Assembly: GCA_030843315.1 (NCBI GenBank)
Contig: JAUUPT010000025.1
Coordinates: forward strand, 1-52,041
Source: Bacteroidaceae bacterium
GTDB lineage: Bacteria > Bacteroidota > Bacteroidia > Bacteroidales > Bacteroidaceae
DNA length: 52,041 nt
Direction: 5' to 3'
In this document: piece by piece, positions 6,901 to 15,693 of the stretch
Position numbering within the stretch: position 1 is the stretch's first letter
How the letters are laid out: the number at the start of each line of letters is the position of its first letter
Translations under genes and position numbers: made by a program
Notes under the pieces: model-generated
The model's input: the letters and a program-made list of their open reading frames with translations, nothing else
What the model was told of the DNA's origin: nothing
Databases searched by the model: none

Positions 6901-9457
6901 ATTTTCCGTTGTAGTGGATAGAATGGCATTGCTCCGCCGCAAACCTCAGCCACCGCTTGCGGCACTTTTCCGCAAGAGTCTGTTTGCGTCCGTTGTCTTC
7001 GTTCACGTAGGGCAGGATGTCCTTGAACACATCCAGTATGGACATCTTATAGTTCAGCATCTTGTTCAACGATACCAGATCCGCATAGATTTTCATCAAC
7101 CGGGTTTCCACTTGCCGGGCAATCGCCAAGCGGTCGGAAGCCCAGAGCAGGTGGTAAGTATCATCCGTCACATCCTCTTCGAGAGGGTCGGACTTGACGT
7201 ATTCCGTACTCAGCCGGCAGTTCGGGTAGGCGACTGCCAGCTCCGCCAGTTTGCCGTTGACGAGTGCTTTCTTTTCCGCATCCGTCAGTTCGGGGTTCAG
7301 GGGTATGTTCTCCACCACCTGTGTATCAGAATAGGTGGCACTGAGTTGCCAACTGATTTTCAGGATGGCACGGTGTATTTTGATACCGAGGAAGTACTTC
7401 GGCTTGCGGGCGATGGAGAGGCTGGCACTGAATGTCACCGTCCCCTTAATATTCGGAGCCGAAGCGTATCGGTAGTAGGTATAACCACTCCACCAGCCCT
7501 CTCCCTGCCACGTCAGTTTATAAGCCGTCTTGCAGTCGTTCATAATGGCGGGGATGCGGTAATAGTCGTCCGCCTGCACGTCATTGTCCGCTTCTGCCTC
7601 CGCTTTGGCTTCTTGCAACTCATCCAACTGTGTTTTCACCTGCGCGAGCTGTCCCCGTTTCTGGGTAATCAATGCACTGTTTTCGTTGATTTGCCGCCTG
7701 TACTGTGCTGCTTGCTCTTCCGTCGCCCCCGGAATCAACCCCGAAAGTCTTCGGTTTTCCGCTTCCAGCGCATCAATCTCCGTTTGAAACCCCGCCTGTT
7801 GGCGTTGGTACTCCTTCTCCTGTTTGTCCAGTTCGGACAAATCCAGTTGGTCCGATTCCGTCAATGTAGTTTCCATCGCACACGCTTTGGAGTGCTCGTC
7901 AAGGGAACCGCCACACTTGCGGCATTTATATTGCGTGGCACCCTCGCCCAACTTGGCGTTGTCCGTACAAGTCATACTAATGATGACACTTTCGCACCCT
8001 TTCAACTTGACATCATCCGCCGCCTGGTAGTAGTTCTTGGCATCGCTCTTCAGTTGGTACACGTACCCCTCTTCGTTGTCGTTGTACTCATTCAGCAAGG
8101 CTTGCAGTTTCAGTTTGAAAGTTGTCAAATCCATCTTGTAGCTGTCAAAATATTCCTCATACACCTCTTCACTCCGGTGCCAGGACTTCCGGACAATAAT
8201 CTGGTAAGCATACGCCTTCTGTGTCTGCTTACCGCCTTTCGATATGATATAGCCCAGCAACGATTTCGACATCGTATACGTGTACCCGTCGTTCTGTGCG
8301 TTCAGTTGCTCGATGCGCGAACGCGACCATCCGGCATAACGTTCCGAGTTGGACAATACCTGTTCCAACTGCGAACTGCTCGGCCAGAACGAAGGGTCAT
8401 TCGTTCCGAACCGCGTCCATTGCGAACCGTTGATTACGTTGTTATCGTCCGTCGGCGGGTTATATTCTGCCACCAGTTCCGAACCCGATTCCGTCCGCCC
8501 GATGTACCATCGCTGCGTGTAGTACGTCCCTTTTGTTTCATTCAGGTAATCGTCTACCCAACCCGTCAGGTTGTAAGACGAGTAGCTGAACAAGTCGGCA
8601 GCGGTAGGATTCTCTCCGAGGTACTGCCTGAAAAGCCCCGCCACCTGTCCGTCACAATCGTGGTAAATGTCGTACACGTTCTTGCCCACCTCCGCTACTG
8701 CCAATGCTTTATCCTTAAAGTTTCCATTGAATTGGGAGCTTCCCAGAATATCCATGCTCAGGTTATTGAACCCCGAAGTCGCCAGTTGGGTGCCCAATTC
8801 GTAAATTGTGCTCAAGTCCTCTTTCAGGTTCTCTTTCGTAAAATTCCCCGGCACGGATGCCAGGTCATCAAACAACGTGTTCCAATCCACATCCCCGAAT
8901 TTGGAGAACTGCATGAAAGCCGCCAGCCGAGGGTCTAATTCAAGAAATTGAATATCATTGAAAGACAACCGTCCGTTCGTCACTACCGCCTCGAACTGCA
9001 TACAGAGCGATTTCACCTCGGAGCAGACCTTTGTCAGGTAGGAACCCCAATACAGGGCCTGATGCGGATAGCGGAGCAGTTTTCCCGAAGCATCCCACAG
9101 TTGCGGGAGAATCTTGGAAGCTACCAGCCGGTAGATTCTCCGGTAATAATGGTTCTCCGCCCCGTCACTCCATATCCCAAGGTCGGTTAGTGCTTTTCTA
9201 TCCATATATTTCGAGGTGAAGATACCTGCCGCCGCCACCTCCGCTACCCCGTATTTACCGAGGATGTCTTTCACCTGCTCGTCGTAGTATCCCTCTGCCA
9301 CGGCTGCCGCTGCGTATTCAGCGGCCATCGCCGCCACCGTCCGTGTGTCATAATTGATTTTCACGTATGATTGTGCCCGTAAGCACTGCCCCGTAGAAAG
9401 GAACAGCACAAACAGCAGCAACGTGAATAGCGGCAGGGGCAGATGATTCAACTTCAT
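6881..9457 (-). CDS. Large secreted tra-operon protein with Cys4-like motif and coiled coil
   Basis: This 858-residue protein has a strong signal peptide (LPLFTLLLFVLFLSTGQCLRA), so most of it should be periplasmic or surface located. An Ala-rich helical region follows (about 40-80). Near 511-527 is KCRKCGGSLDEHSKAC, a zinc-ribbon-like cysteine set, followed by a long coiled coil (about 535-615). Its start overlaps the TraG stop by 4 nt (ATGA), so the two are translationally coupled. I do not recognise the family. It occupies the slot between TraG and TraJ and is probably an element-specific envelope component. Confidence 0.7.
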   Translation of the reverse strand: MKLNHLPLPLFTLLLFVLFLSTGQCLRAQSYVKINYDTRTVAAMAAEYAAAAVAEGYYDEQVKDILGKYGVAEVAAAGIFTSKYMDRKALTDLGIWSDGAENHYYRRIYRLVASKILPQLWDASGKLLRYPHQALYWGSYLTKVCSEVKSLCMQFEAVVTNGRLSFNDIQFLELDPRLAAFMQFSKFGDVDWNTLFDDLASVPGNFTKENLKEDLSTIYELGTQLATSGFNNLSMDILGSSQFNGNFKDKALAVAEVGKNVYDIYHDCDGQVAGLFRQYLGENPTAADLFSYSSYNLTGWVDDYLNETKGTYYTQRWYIGRTESGSELVAEYNPPTDDNNVINGSQWTRFGTNDPSFWPSSSQLEQVLSNSERYAGWSRSRIEQLNAQNDGYTYTMSKSLLGYIISKGGKQTQKAYAYQIIVRKSWHRSEEVYEEYFDSYKMDLTTFKLKLQALLNEYNDNEEGYVYQLKSDAKNYYQAADDVKLKGCESVIISMTCTDNAKLGEGATQYKCRKCGGSLDEHSKACAMETTLTESDQLDLSELDKQEKEYQRQQAGFQTEIDALEAENRRLSGLIPGATEEQAAQYRRQINENSALITQKRGQLAQVKTQLDELQEAKAEAEADNDVQADDYYRIPAIMNDCKTAYKLTWQGEGWWSGYTYYRYASAPNIKGTVTFSASLSIARKPKYFLGIKIHRAILKISWQLSATYSDTQVVENIPLNPELTDAEKKALVNGKLAELAVAYPNCRLSTEYVKSDPLEEDVTDDTYHLLWASDRLAIARQVETRLMKIYADLVSLNKMLNYKMSILDVFKDILPYVNEDNGRKQTLAEKCRKRWLRFAAEQCHSIHYNGKYDDETN

Positions 9458-12432
9458 GCCAATCGTTTTTCAAGGTTCAGGACTTTTCCTGCTTTGTTCA
9501 CCACCTGTGCGAACTCCAGCGATTTCTCAATTCCGGAGCGTTCCCAATCCCGGCAATAGGCTTCTAACGCCTCTTGAATCGTTCCGCCCAGTTCTCTCTT
9601 GTACAGTTTCAAGGCTTCCTTTTCCGCCCGTTCCGTCGTGTAGGTCATATAGCATTCACGGGGTTCTTCCACCCCGAATACATCTCCCACCGCCCCGCGA
9701 CGGATATACACCTCACGGAAGAACGAACGCCCTTCCTTGTTCTCCAGCCGATTGATGGTGAATATTTTCTTCACCTCCACATCCGTCAACCCAAGGATCG
9801 CTTTAATCTCATTGTACCGCTCCTTGAACTTCGACTGGTCCAGCAGAATCACCACATCTGAATTGTTGATGATGGCCTCCTTCACAATCGCCGAGCCGAT
9901 AATATCCTGAATCTCCTGCGTGACTACGCCCACCGTCCCCCAGAATTTACGAGCAGTTTTAAACAAATATTGAATGTATTCCGCCATCAGTGGGGAAGCG
10001 ATAGCCTTCCATGCTTCTTCAATTATCAAGGCTTTACGCTTCTTTTTGATACGTAGTTTCTGTTGGAAAACGTCCATGATAATGAGTGTCACAATGGGGA
10101 ACAACAAGGCGTGATCCTTGATCGAATCTATCTCGAAAACGATGAACGTTTCATCGAAAAGAGAACCGTCAAAATCCTCGTTCAGTGTCTTCTCGAAATT
10201 GCCGCCCCGGTAGAAATCTTTGAGCATGAGACGGAACGAATAAAGCTCAATAGTTACGTTGTTTTCTTTACAGATATCCGGCACACGCTGCATGGCGTAC
10301 TCGTAAAAACTATTAAACGACAACGAAGTAACTTTCAACTCCCTCCGCCGCTTCTCAATGGATTCAATCTGATCATTGATGGAAGACAAATCTTTCCGTT
10401 CCTTCTCCTTGGCATAAATTTCTTCTTCCGAAAGCCTCATGTCCTCCAACGTCAGTTCGCTTTCCGTCTGCATCACTTTCCGCAGAGCAGTGGACGGACT
10501 GACTATTTCCCCATTCCCGCCATCTATTCCGTTCTCATCGTCCCCGCTACCTATGCCGAACCCGCCGTTCATGCGGTCACCCATCGCCGCTATTTGTTCC
10601 GGCTCAATATATTCCAACCGCTTTTTCCACTGCCCAATCTCCTTGAGTCGTTGATGCCGGGACTTTTCCTCTTCCCTTTCATCCTCCCGATTGCGGATGT
10701 CGATACGCAAACTTCGTTGCATATCCTCCCGTTGCTGTTCGGAAAAACCCTCAAAACCATCAAAGTATGCGTCATAATATTCGGCAAGCACCATGCTGAT
10801 AATCTTGTCCTCTTCCTTGCTTACCTCGCCTTGCGCCCCTTTCCATATCAAGAAAATCAGGTTCTTCAAGAAGCCCATTTTCTCCACGTTACGTTCCTCC
10901 TGGTTGATGCGGAACGGGTTCATCGTAATGGGATTTTCGTTGGTGTACGAGATGTACTTCCCACCGAAATACTCGCATAATCCTTCGTAGGAGTGTCCGG
11001 TATCTACCATCACAATATCCGTATCCTGCTCGTGCAGTTGCCGCACCACCGAGTTCATGTGAAAGGACTTGCCCGAACCGGAAGGGCCCAGACAGAAGAA
11101 GTTGGAATTATCCGTCAGCTTCACTTTCCCCTCCTTGCCGGAGATGTCAATCGCTACCGGAACGCCCTGCCGATCCGTATAATAAATTTTAAGCGCAGCA
11201 TCCTCGCTGTATTTAGAACGCTCCTTGTACATCATACAAGTGGCAGCATCCGCAAGGGTCAAGAAACGGTCATAATCGGGATTCATCTGGAAACAGTTTC
11301 CCGGAAAGGAGTTGACAAACAGTTCCATCTGGTTATAAGCCCGGCGGGACAGATGAATGCCCACCCTTCCGAAGCTGTTTTCCAAATGGTTGGTCGGCTT
11401 CTGCATATCCGTTGACCGGGAGCAGCACACCATCAGGTTGAAATGGGTATAGACCAGCGTTTTGTTCTCGCGGGCAACCACATCCTGCACTTGCTTGATG
11501 TCTTCCACCGCTATCAGGTTCGACGGGTCGGGCATAGAGGCATGGCGGTTTTTCTTTTTGTCCAGTGCCGCCAGCTCCCGCTTCTGACCTGGAATGTAGA
11601 TAATCTGGTTATACACCACCGTTTCCGCCTCCGGTACGGAAGCGATGTGCGACATGAAATCGACCGGCATCGAAGTATTGTTCACCGTAATATCCGTATA
11701 GGGACGTACCAACTGGGGAAACGACACACTGTCCACATCCACCAGAGAGAACATTTTGAACTTCCGGTCACCCATGCTGATGCACTCTTCATCCGCTTTG
11801 TAGTTGCTCACCGAGTAGTTGCCCCGTTTGAAGTGTACGGCAAAGTAACGGTCGACAAAATCACTTGCCTCTTTCTTATTGAGGAAAGCCGCCTGCACCC
11901 CGCCATCCTTCAATTGGTCGGCCACCTTGCGGAGCTTCACCAGAAACTCGTTCCATTTTTTCTCATCGTACTGGGTGAACCGCCCTTTCTTCACCTCCTG
12001 CGTAATGGTCAGATAAGTATAGACTTCTGTATAGGGACGCCCCTCGAAATAGTCGAAGTAAGAAGCCGAAAGATATTCTCTCTTCTTCCCTTGCTCCGGT
12101 TCCATCTCAAAGTTCTGCATACAGAACACATCCTGTTTATGCAGCGCATACCCTTCTCCCAACGTCTGCACCAATGCCGTAAATAGGTTGGAATAGTGAT
12201 AATAGGCATCAATATCGGCACAATACTGTTCTACCGGATTTTCGATCCGCAAGGTAGCCGAATAATCTCCACCTCTGGTATAAAAAACACCAATCCCGTC
12301 ATCGGTTTCCTCAATGGAGTAATAGATCTCCCTGAAGAGTTTCTTCCGTTTACTTCCCGTACCGAATACCGCCACGGCAATACTCATGCCGACACACAGC
12401 GCAATAAAAAAGAGAATTACATACAACGTCAT
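9454..12432 (-). CDS. traG: Conjugation system ATPase TraG (VirB4-like)
   Basis: The 992-residue product is the motor ATPase of Bacteroides conjugation systems, working at the inner membrane to drive apparatus assembly and transfer. One N-terminal membrane helix precedes a VirB4-type N-terminal domain. Walker A (LGPSGSGKSFH) lies near residue 449 and Walker B (ALIIEEAWKA) near 804. A charged insertion (about 590-680) contains a glycine-rich stretch. Length exceeds the roughly 830-residue CTnDOT TraG as I recall it, because of that insertion. It follows the fimbrillin-like gene by 12 nt. Confidence 0.93.
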   Translation of the reverse strand: MTLYVILFFIALCVGMSIAVAVFGTGSKRKKLFREIYYSIEETDDGIGVFYTRGGDYSATLRIENPVEQYCADIDAYYHYSNLFTALVQTLGEGYALHKQDVFCMQNFEMEPEQGKKREYLSASYFDYFEGRPYTEVYTYLTITQEVKKGRFTQYDEKKWNEFLVKLRKVADQLKDGGVQAAFLNKKEASDFVDRYFAVHFKRGNYSVSNYKADEECISMGDRKFKMFSLVDVDSVSFPQLVRPYTDITVNNTSMPVDFMSHIASVPEAETVVYNQIIYIPGQKRELAALDKKKNRHASMPDPSNLIAVEDIKQVQDVVARENKTLVYTHFNLMVCCSRSTDMQKPTNHLENSFGRVGIHLSRRAYNQMELFVNSFPGNCFQMNPDYDRFLTLADAATCMMYKERSKYSEDAALKIYYTDRQGVPVAIDISGKEGKVKLTDNSNFFCLGPSGSGKSFHMNSVVRQLHEQDTDIVMVDTGHSYEGLCEYFGGKYISYTNENPITMNPFRINQEERNVEKMGFLKNLIFLIWKGAQGEVSKEEDKIISMVLAEYYDAYFDGFEGFSEQQREDMQRSLRIDIRNREDEREEEKSRHQRLKEIGQWKKRLEYIEPEQIAAMGDRMNGGFGIGSGDDENGIDGGNGEIVSPSTALRKVMQTESELTLEDMRLSEEEIYAKEKERKDLSSINDQIESIEKRRRELKVTSLSFNSFYEYAMQRVPDICKENNVTIELYSFRLMLKDFYRGGNFEKTLNEDFDGSLFDETFIVFEIDSIKDHALLFPIVTLIIMDVFQQKLRIKKKRKALIIEEAWKAIASPLMAEYIQYLFKTARKFWGTVGVVTQEIQDIIGSAIVKEAIINNSDVVILLDQSKFKERYNEIKAILGLTDVEVKKIFTINRLENKEGRSFFREVYIRRGAVGDVFGVEEPRECYMTYTTERAEKEALKLYKRELGGTIQEALEAYCRDWERSGIEKSLEFAQVVNKAGKVLNLEKRLA

Positions 12433-12444
12433 AATGTGAATATT

Positions 12445-13959
12445 TTAAAAGAGGTAAAACAGCCGGAGCTTGAGCCGCGCAAACTGCTTGGAGAAAGCCC
12501 CGGTCACAATACCGTGGCTAAACTCAAACATATAGAAATTAGAAGCCGAAGACTCGCAGCAGGTGAGGTATTCGCCAACGGGAAGAGTAAATTCCCCCGC
12601 AGTGAATGGATTCTCAGAGTAAGGTTGCACCAAGTAGTACAGCGTAGCCAGTTCCGCCACCGAAGGAACGAAAGCCCCCCGCACGGATGACAGTGCCGTA
12701 AGCATATCATCATTTTCCCTCTCTTTCGACTTGTCCAAGAGGCTCATGGACAAACTGCATCCGTTCTTGTAACCGAACGCGCAGTTATCCGGATAAAGGA
12801 GGGAGGGTTTGTACACCAACCGGCTCTCTTTCTCCACCCCATCCGTTTGGGACGGATTAATGAATCCCTCCTGTTTGGCTCCATCCACAGTCCGGAAAAT
12901 CTTTCCCGAAGAAAGTCTCCGGGAAGAGAATCGCCACAGTCCGGGTTCATCCTTCAGGGCAACCGCTTTCCCGTGCTTCCCATCCGTCACATAGACAACG
13001 GCGATGGATGCGGAGTCGTAAATCTGGCTGATACTGCCGTCGTTCTGCAAGTAATGCCCCACCTTGACAGTATCCAATTTCGCTTCGTCCGAAAAAAGAA
13101 ACCCGGTACGCTCTTCCACCCAGCTTGACGTGATTTTCAATCCCGTCCCCTCCAGTGCAAGGTTCAGTTGCGTCATCTCTCCCTTTCCTAACCGGGGCAA
13201 CGTCGTGCGTGCAGTGTACTCCGCAGCATTCATTCCTATCCGTAAGGTTATATCACTCGGCTCATCCACCGGCGGAAGCAGTACATCCACGAACTGGTAA
13301 TTATTCATGATCCGGTCAAACGGATATACAATCGGTTGGTTTGCCCCCGTAAGGCGCAACCATTGCCCAGTATAGGGCATGTAATCCGCTCTCGTAAAAA
13401 TCCGTTGCCCCGACACCGACACCTTATGCAGGCGGTCGGTCATCTGGAGGCTTTCCAGCCGCAGCCGCAACAGCGAAGTGGAGTAATTCATCCGGAATCG
13501 AACAGAGAATTGATCCGAAAACGTCCGGGACAACTCTTCCCCGTACAGGTATTCCCGATAAGGTGCTTTCAACGATAAAGAATCATTGAGGTTCAGCCCA
13601 GCCATGTAAGGATAACACACGTAGAATCGAGAGAGGGAATCTCCCGTAAGGATCTCCCCATTTTCCGGCAAGAACTGTCCTTCCGGATGATACCGGAACG
13701 GAACGCCCGTCAGGGACAACTGCTCTTCAAGCGTCGCGTCACTCGGGACGGAGAATACGCCCAGCCGATCCATACGCTTCAAGAATGCCGATGGCATCCC
13801 GTCCATAGTGAATCCGAGTACCTTGCGGCTTTTCAGCCAACCGTCACGCACGGACTCCGCCGTACTGATGGTCAGGGGAACTTCATTCTTCTGTTCTTTC
13901 ATCGAGCAGGATGAAAATAACAGAAGGGAAATTGTAATGTGATACAATAAGTTGTTCAT
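12445..13959 (-). CDS. Fimbrillin-like lipoprotein within the tra operon
   Basis: The 504-residue product carries a signal peptide ending in a lipobox (LLLFSSC), so it should be an outer-membrane or surface lipoprotein. The beta-rich body includes RFYVCYPYMAG and TSLLRLRLESLQ, features of the Mfa/FimA-like fimbrillin families that build Bacteroidota surface fibres. The C-terminal third ends with VPSVAELATLYYL, echoed by the lipoprotein at the left edge. It lies between TraF and TraG, a place not occupied by such a gene in CTnDOT. A role as mating adhesin or fibre is inferred. Confidence 0.6.
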   Translation of the reverse strand: MNNLLYHITISLLLFSSCSMKEQKNEVPLTISTAESVRDGWLKSRKVLGFTMDGMPSAFLKRMDRLGVFSVPSDATLEEQLSLTGVPFRYHPEGQFLPENGEILTGDSLSRFYVCYPYMAGLNLNDSLSLKAPYREYLYGEELSRTFSDQFSVRFRMNYSTSLLRLRLESLQMTDRLHKVSVSGQRIFTRADYMPYTGQWLRLTGANQPIVYPFDRIMNNYQFVDVLLPPVDEPSDITLRIGMNAAEYTARTTLPRLGKGEMTQLNLALEGTGLKITSSWVEERTGFLFSDEAKLDTVKVGHYLQNDGSISQIYDSASIAVVYVTDGKHGKAVALKDEPGLWRFSSRRLSSGKIFRTVDGAKQEGFINPSQTDGVEKESRLVYKPSLLYPDNCAFGYKNGCSLSMSLLDKSKERENDDMLTALSSVRGAFVPSVAELATLYYLVQPYSENPFTAGEFTLPVGEYLTCCESSASNFYMFEFSHGIVTGAFSKQFARLKLRLFYLF

Positions 13960-13978
13960 GCTTGGTAATTAACTTAAA

Positions 13979-14014
13979 AATAGGCTCATTGCACCAACCG
14001 GGAATGAGCCTATT
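13979..14014 (-). terminator. Terminator-like hairpin between traF and the fimbrillin-like gene
   Basis: Perfect 12-bp arms (AATAGGCTCATT at 13979-13990 and AATGAGCCTATT at 14003-14014) enclose a 12-nt loop. On the minus strand the stem is followed by a T5 run. This has the form of an intrinsic terminator or attenuator between traF and the next gene, whose start is only 20 nt further on. Confidence 0.7.
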
Positions 14015-14076
14015 GTTGACGTTTTTCTAATCTGTAATAACCCCGTCATCTTTTCAGTGCAGGTTTAATTAAAACT

Positions 14077-14385
14077 TTACATCTTTTTGAAACTGGCATA
14101 GACAAAAATGCCTTTGTCTATCTTTTTGGTATGTAGCCCCCGCTTCTGTTTGAGGAAGATGGTGGAGGTTCCACCTCCGATAGCTATGACCAACACGATA
14201 AGACCGGCAACAAAGCCGAGAAGGCAATAAGCCAGGATGAAGCCGATAATGGCAGCACCGGCAGTCCCAGCCGCCCAATAGATGTATCTGCCCTGAATTC
14301 CCATAAATTCAAGAGGTCTTTGAAGCCCCTTGAAAATCGGGTATTCGGGATAAGTGGTTTCCTGTTTCTGTTCTGTAGTATTCAT
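14077..14385 (-). CDS. traF: Conjugative transposon protein TraF (DUF4133-like)
   Basis: The 102-residue protein has two closely spaced membrane helices (about 30-70) after the motif YPIFKGLQRPLEFMGIQG and ends with KRGLHTKKIDKGIFVY, a pattern typical of the DUF4133/TraF family. VirB3-like proteins of this kind sit in the inner membrane and act with the TraG/VirB4 ATPase. It starts 2 nt after the traE stop. In CTnDOT traG follows directly, whereas here a hairpin and a fimbrillin-like gene intervene. Confidence 0.88.
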   Translation of the reverse strand: MNTTEQKQETTYPEYPIFKGLQRPLEFMGIQGRYIYWAAGTAGAAIIGFILAYCLLGFVAGLIVLVIAIGGGTSTIFLKQKRGLHTKKIDKGIFVYASFKKM

Positions 14386-14387
14386 TA

Positions 14388-14765
14388 TTAACTCGTTACA
14401 CCAAAGAACAACGGAAGTGCTTGAGCAGCGGCAACCAAGAAGATACAGGCACCGACAATCATCATGATAGACTTCTTGACATCCTGTTCCTCGTTGTTCA
14501 TCTTAATATACACACTAATCGCCCCGACCACGGCAACAATGCCGGCAATCGCATAGCAAAGCTTGACCACATAAGGTACATACTTGGCTATTTCTTCGGT
14601 CACCGTACTCAAAGCAGTCGTTCCCGCAGAATAATCACCGGCAGTATTTTGGGCTAAAACCGTCACTGTCCCACAAACCAGCAGGCCAACCAAAGTCTGT
14701 AGTCTTCGGGAGGTGATAAACGGTTTAAAAAAATCCTGATAATTACTTTTCATTTTTAAATTCAT
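14388..14765 (-). CDS. traE: TraE-like pilin-type protein, copy 2 (DUF4134-like)
   Basis: The 125-residue product has an N-terminal signal-like helix followed by two membrane helices (about 60-85 and 95-118) flanking NNEEQDVKKSIMMIVGACIF. This is the hallmark of DUF4134/TraE, a small protein thought to correspond to VirB2-type pilins. Two starts are possible (14765 and 14753), and the mature protein is the same. It is the second of two adjacent paralogues and is more divergent in its N-terminus. Confidence 0.87.
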   Translation of the reverse strand: MNLKMKSNYQDFFKPFITSRRLQTLVGLLVCGTVTVLAQNTAGDYSAGTTALSTVTEEIAKYVPYVVKLCYAIAGIVAVVGAISVYIKMNNEEQDVKKSIMMIVGACIFLVAAAQALPLFFGVTS

Positions 14766-14806
14766 TTTTACTTGTTATATACTCTTCTGCAGTTGAGTTC
14801 ACGTTG

Positions 14807-15142
14807 TTAAATCCGGTATCCGAAGAATGCCGGGAAGACAAGGGAGGCGCCAATCAGAAACAGGCAGGCACCGACGACCATCTCGATGGATTTTTTAATA
14901 CCGTCTTCTCCATTGTTCATTTTGATATAGATTTGTACGGAAGCGATGATGGCAACGATAGAGGCAACGGCATAGATGATGTAAAGCACATAGAGCATCA
15001 TCGTTACCACATAATCGTGCATCGTAGCCAATGAGTTGGCACCCCAGCTATAATCCACGCCCCCGCATCGGGCGGACAAGGACAACGGCCAGATCAATCC
15101 GCACAGGATAGCCATCAGGAGTTTTTTTCTACTGAAAATCAT
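14807..15142 (-). CDS. TraE-like pilin-type protein, copy 1 (DUF4134-like)
   Basis: This 111-residue paralogue of the adjacent TraE-like gene has a signal peptide, CGGVDYSWG at the mature N-terminus and two helices around NNGEDGIKKSIEMVVGACLF. The C-terminus ends PAFFGYRI, matching the final FFG of the neighbour. Its start overlaps the upstream stop by 4 nt. Tandem copies suggest two pilin-like subunits with different roles, or an ancestral duplication. Confidence 0.85.
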   Translation of the reverse strand: MIFSRKKLLMAILCGLIWPLSLSARCGGVDYSWGANSLATMHDYVVTMMLYVLYIIYAVASIVAIIASVQIYIKMNNGEDGIKKSIEMVVGACLFLIGASLVFPAFFGYRI

Positions 15143-15678
15143 ACGGTAGTGACTTGATAGGCATCCAGAAATAAAGAACCTTTCTTATCTGCCGCCAGCA
15201 GAAGTTCCTTAAAGAACTCCTTGCTCACGGTAGCACTGCCCTGCGGCTCAATCACCTCCAACTCATTTTGGACTTTCTCAATCACCGCACGGGTAGCAGA
15301 GTCCTCGCCGGGATTGAAACCGGCATCGGCATCTGAACTTGATTCAGCTTCACCAACAGAAGCAATACCGTCCTTGGAACCTGCACCGGAACCAAAACCC
15401 GAAGGGGGAGCCGTTTTTTTAGTAGTTGGAGCTTCGCAGTTCAGACCGAAAGTCGGAGAGGCAGCAGCCGTTTTCCGTGAAGAGTCAATCAGAAACCCAT
15501 CGGAGGATTCCTGAACGCCAACAGCAAATTCTTCCTCTTCCAGCATGGAGACATCAAATTCTTCCTCTTCACTCTTGGCTTTACCTTTCTTACCGTAAAG
15601 GTCTCTGGAAATCTGTACTCCATAATAAAGAAGGTAAAGGACAACCAGTATCACTGTAAATATTCCGAATGGACTCAT
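15139..15678 (-). CDS. One-helix acidic tra-operon protein of unknown function
   Basis: The 179-residue product starts with a hydrophobic helix (about 3-20), then a highly acidic Ser/Glu/Ala-rich tail with SEEEEFDVSMLEEEEF and low-complexity stretches. A last segment of about 40 residues looks folded. It lies between the ParA-like gene (15-nt gap) and the first TraE-like gene (4-nt overlap), the region of TraB-TraD in CTnDOT. No family is recognised. The acidic linker suggests a membrane-anchored cytoplasmic or periplasmic partner of other Tra proteins. Confidence 0.65.
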   Translation of the reverse strand: MSPFGIFTVILVVLYLLYYGVQISRDLYGKKGKAKSEEEEFDVSMLEEEEFAVGVQESSDGFLIDSSRKTAAASPTFGLNCEAPTTKKTAPPSGFGSGAGSKDGIASVGEAESSSDADAGFNPGEDSATRAVIEKVQNELEVIEPQGSATVSKEFFKELLLAADKKGSLFLDAYQVTTV

Positions 15679-15693
15679 AACTATCTATTTTTA

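Noticed and set aside
6914..8938. A 674-codon open frame on the plus strand opposite the 858-residue tra gene
   Set aside because: It is the antisense shadow of a GC-richer coding region. Its protein is full of Arg/Val/His low-complexity runs, has no family features, and runs against the operon direction.
10063..10980. A 305-codon plus-strand frame within traG
   Set aside because: It lies opposite the ATPase motifs of traG and shows the skewed composition of an antisense frame.
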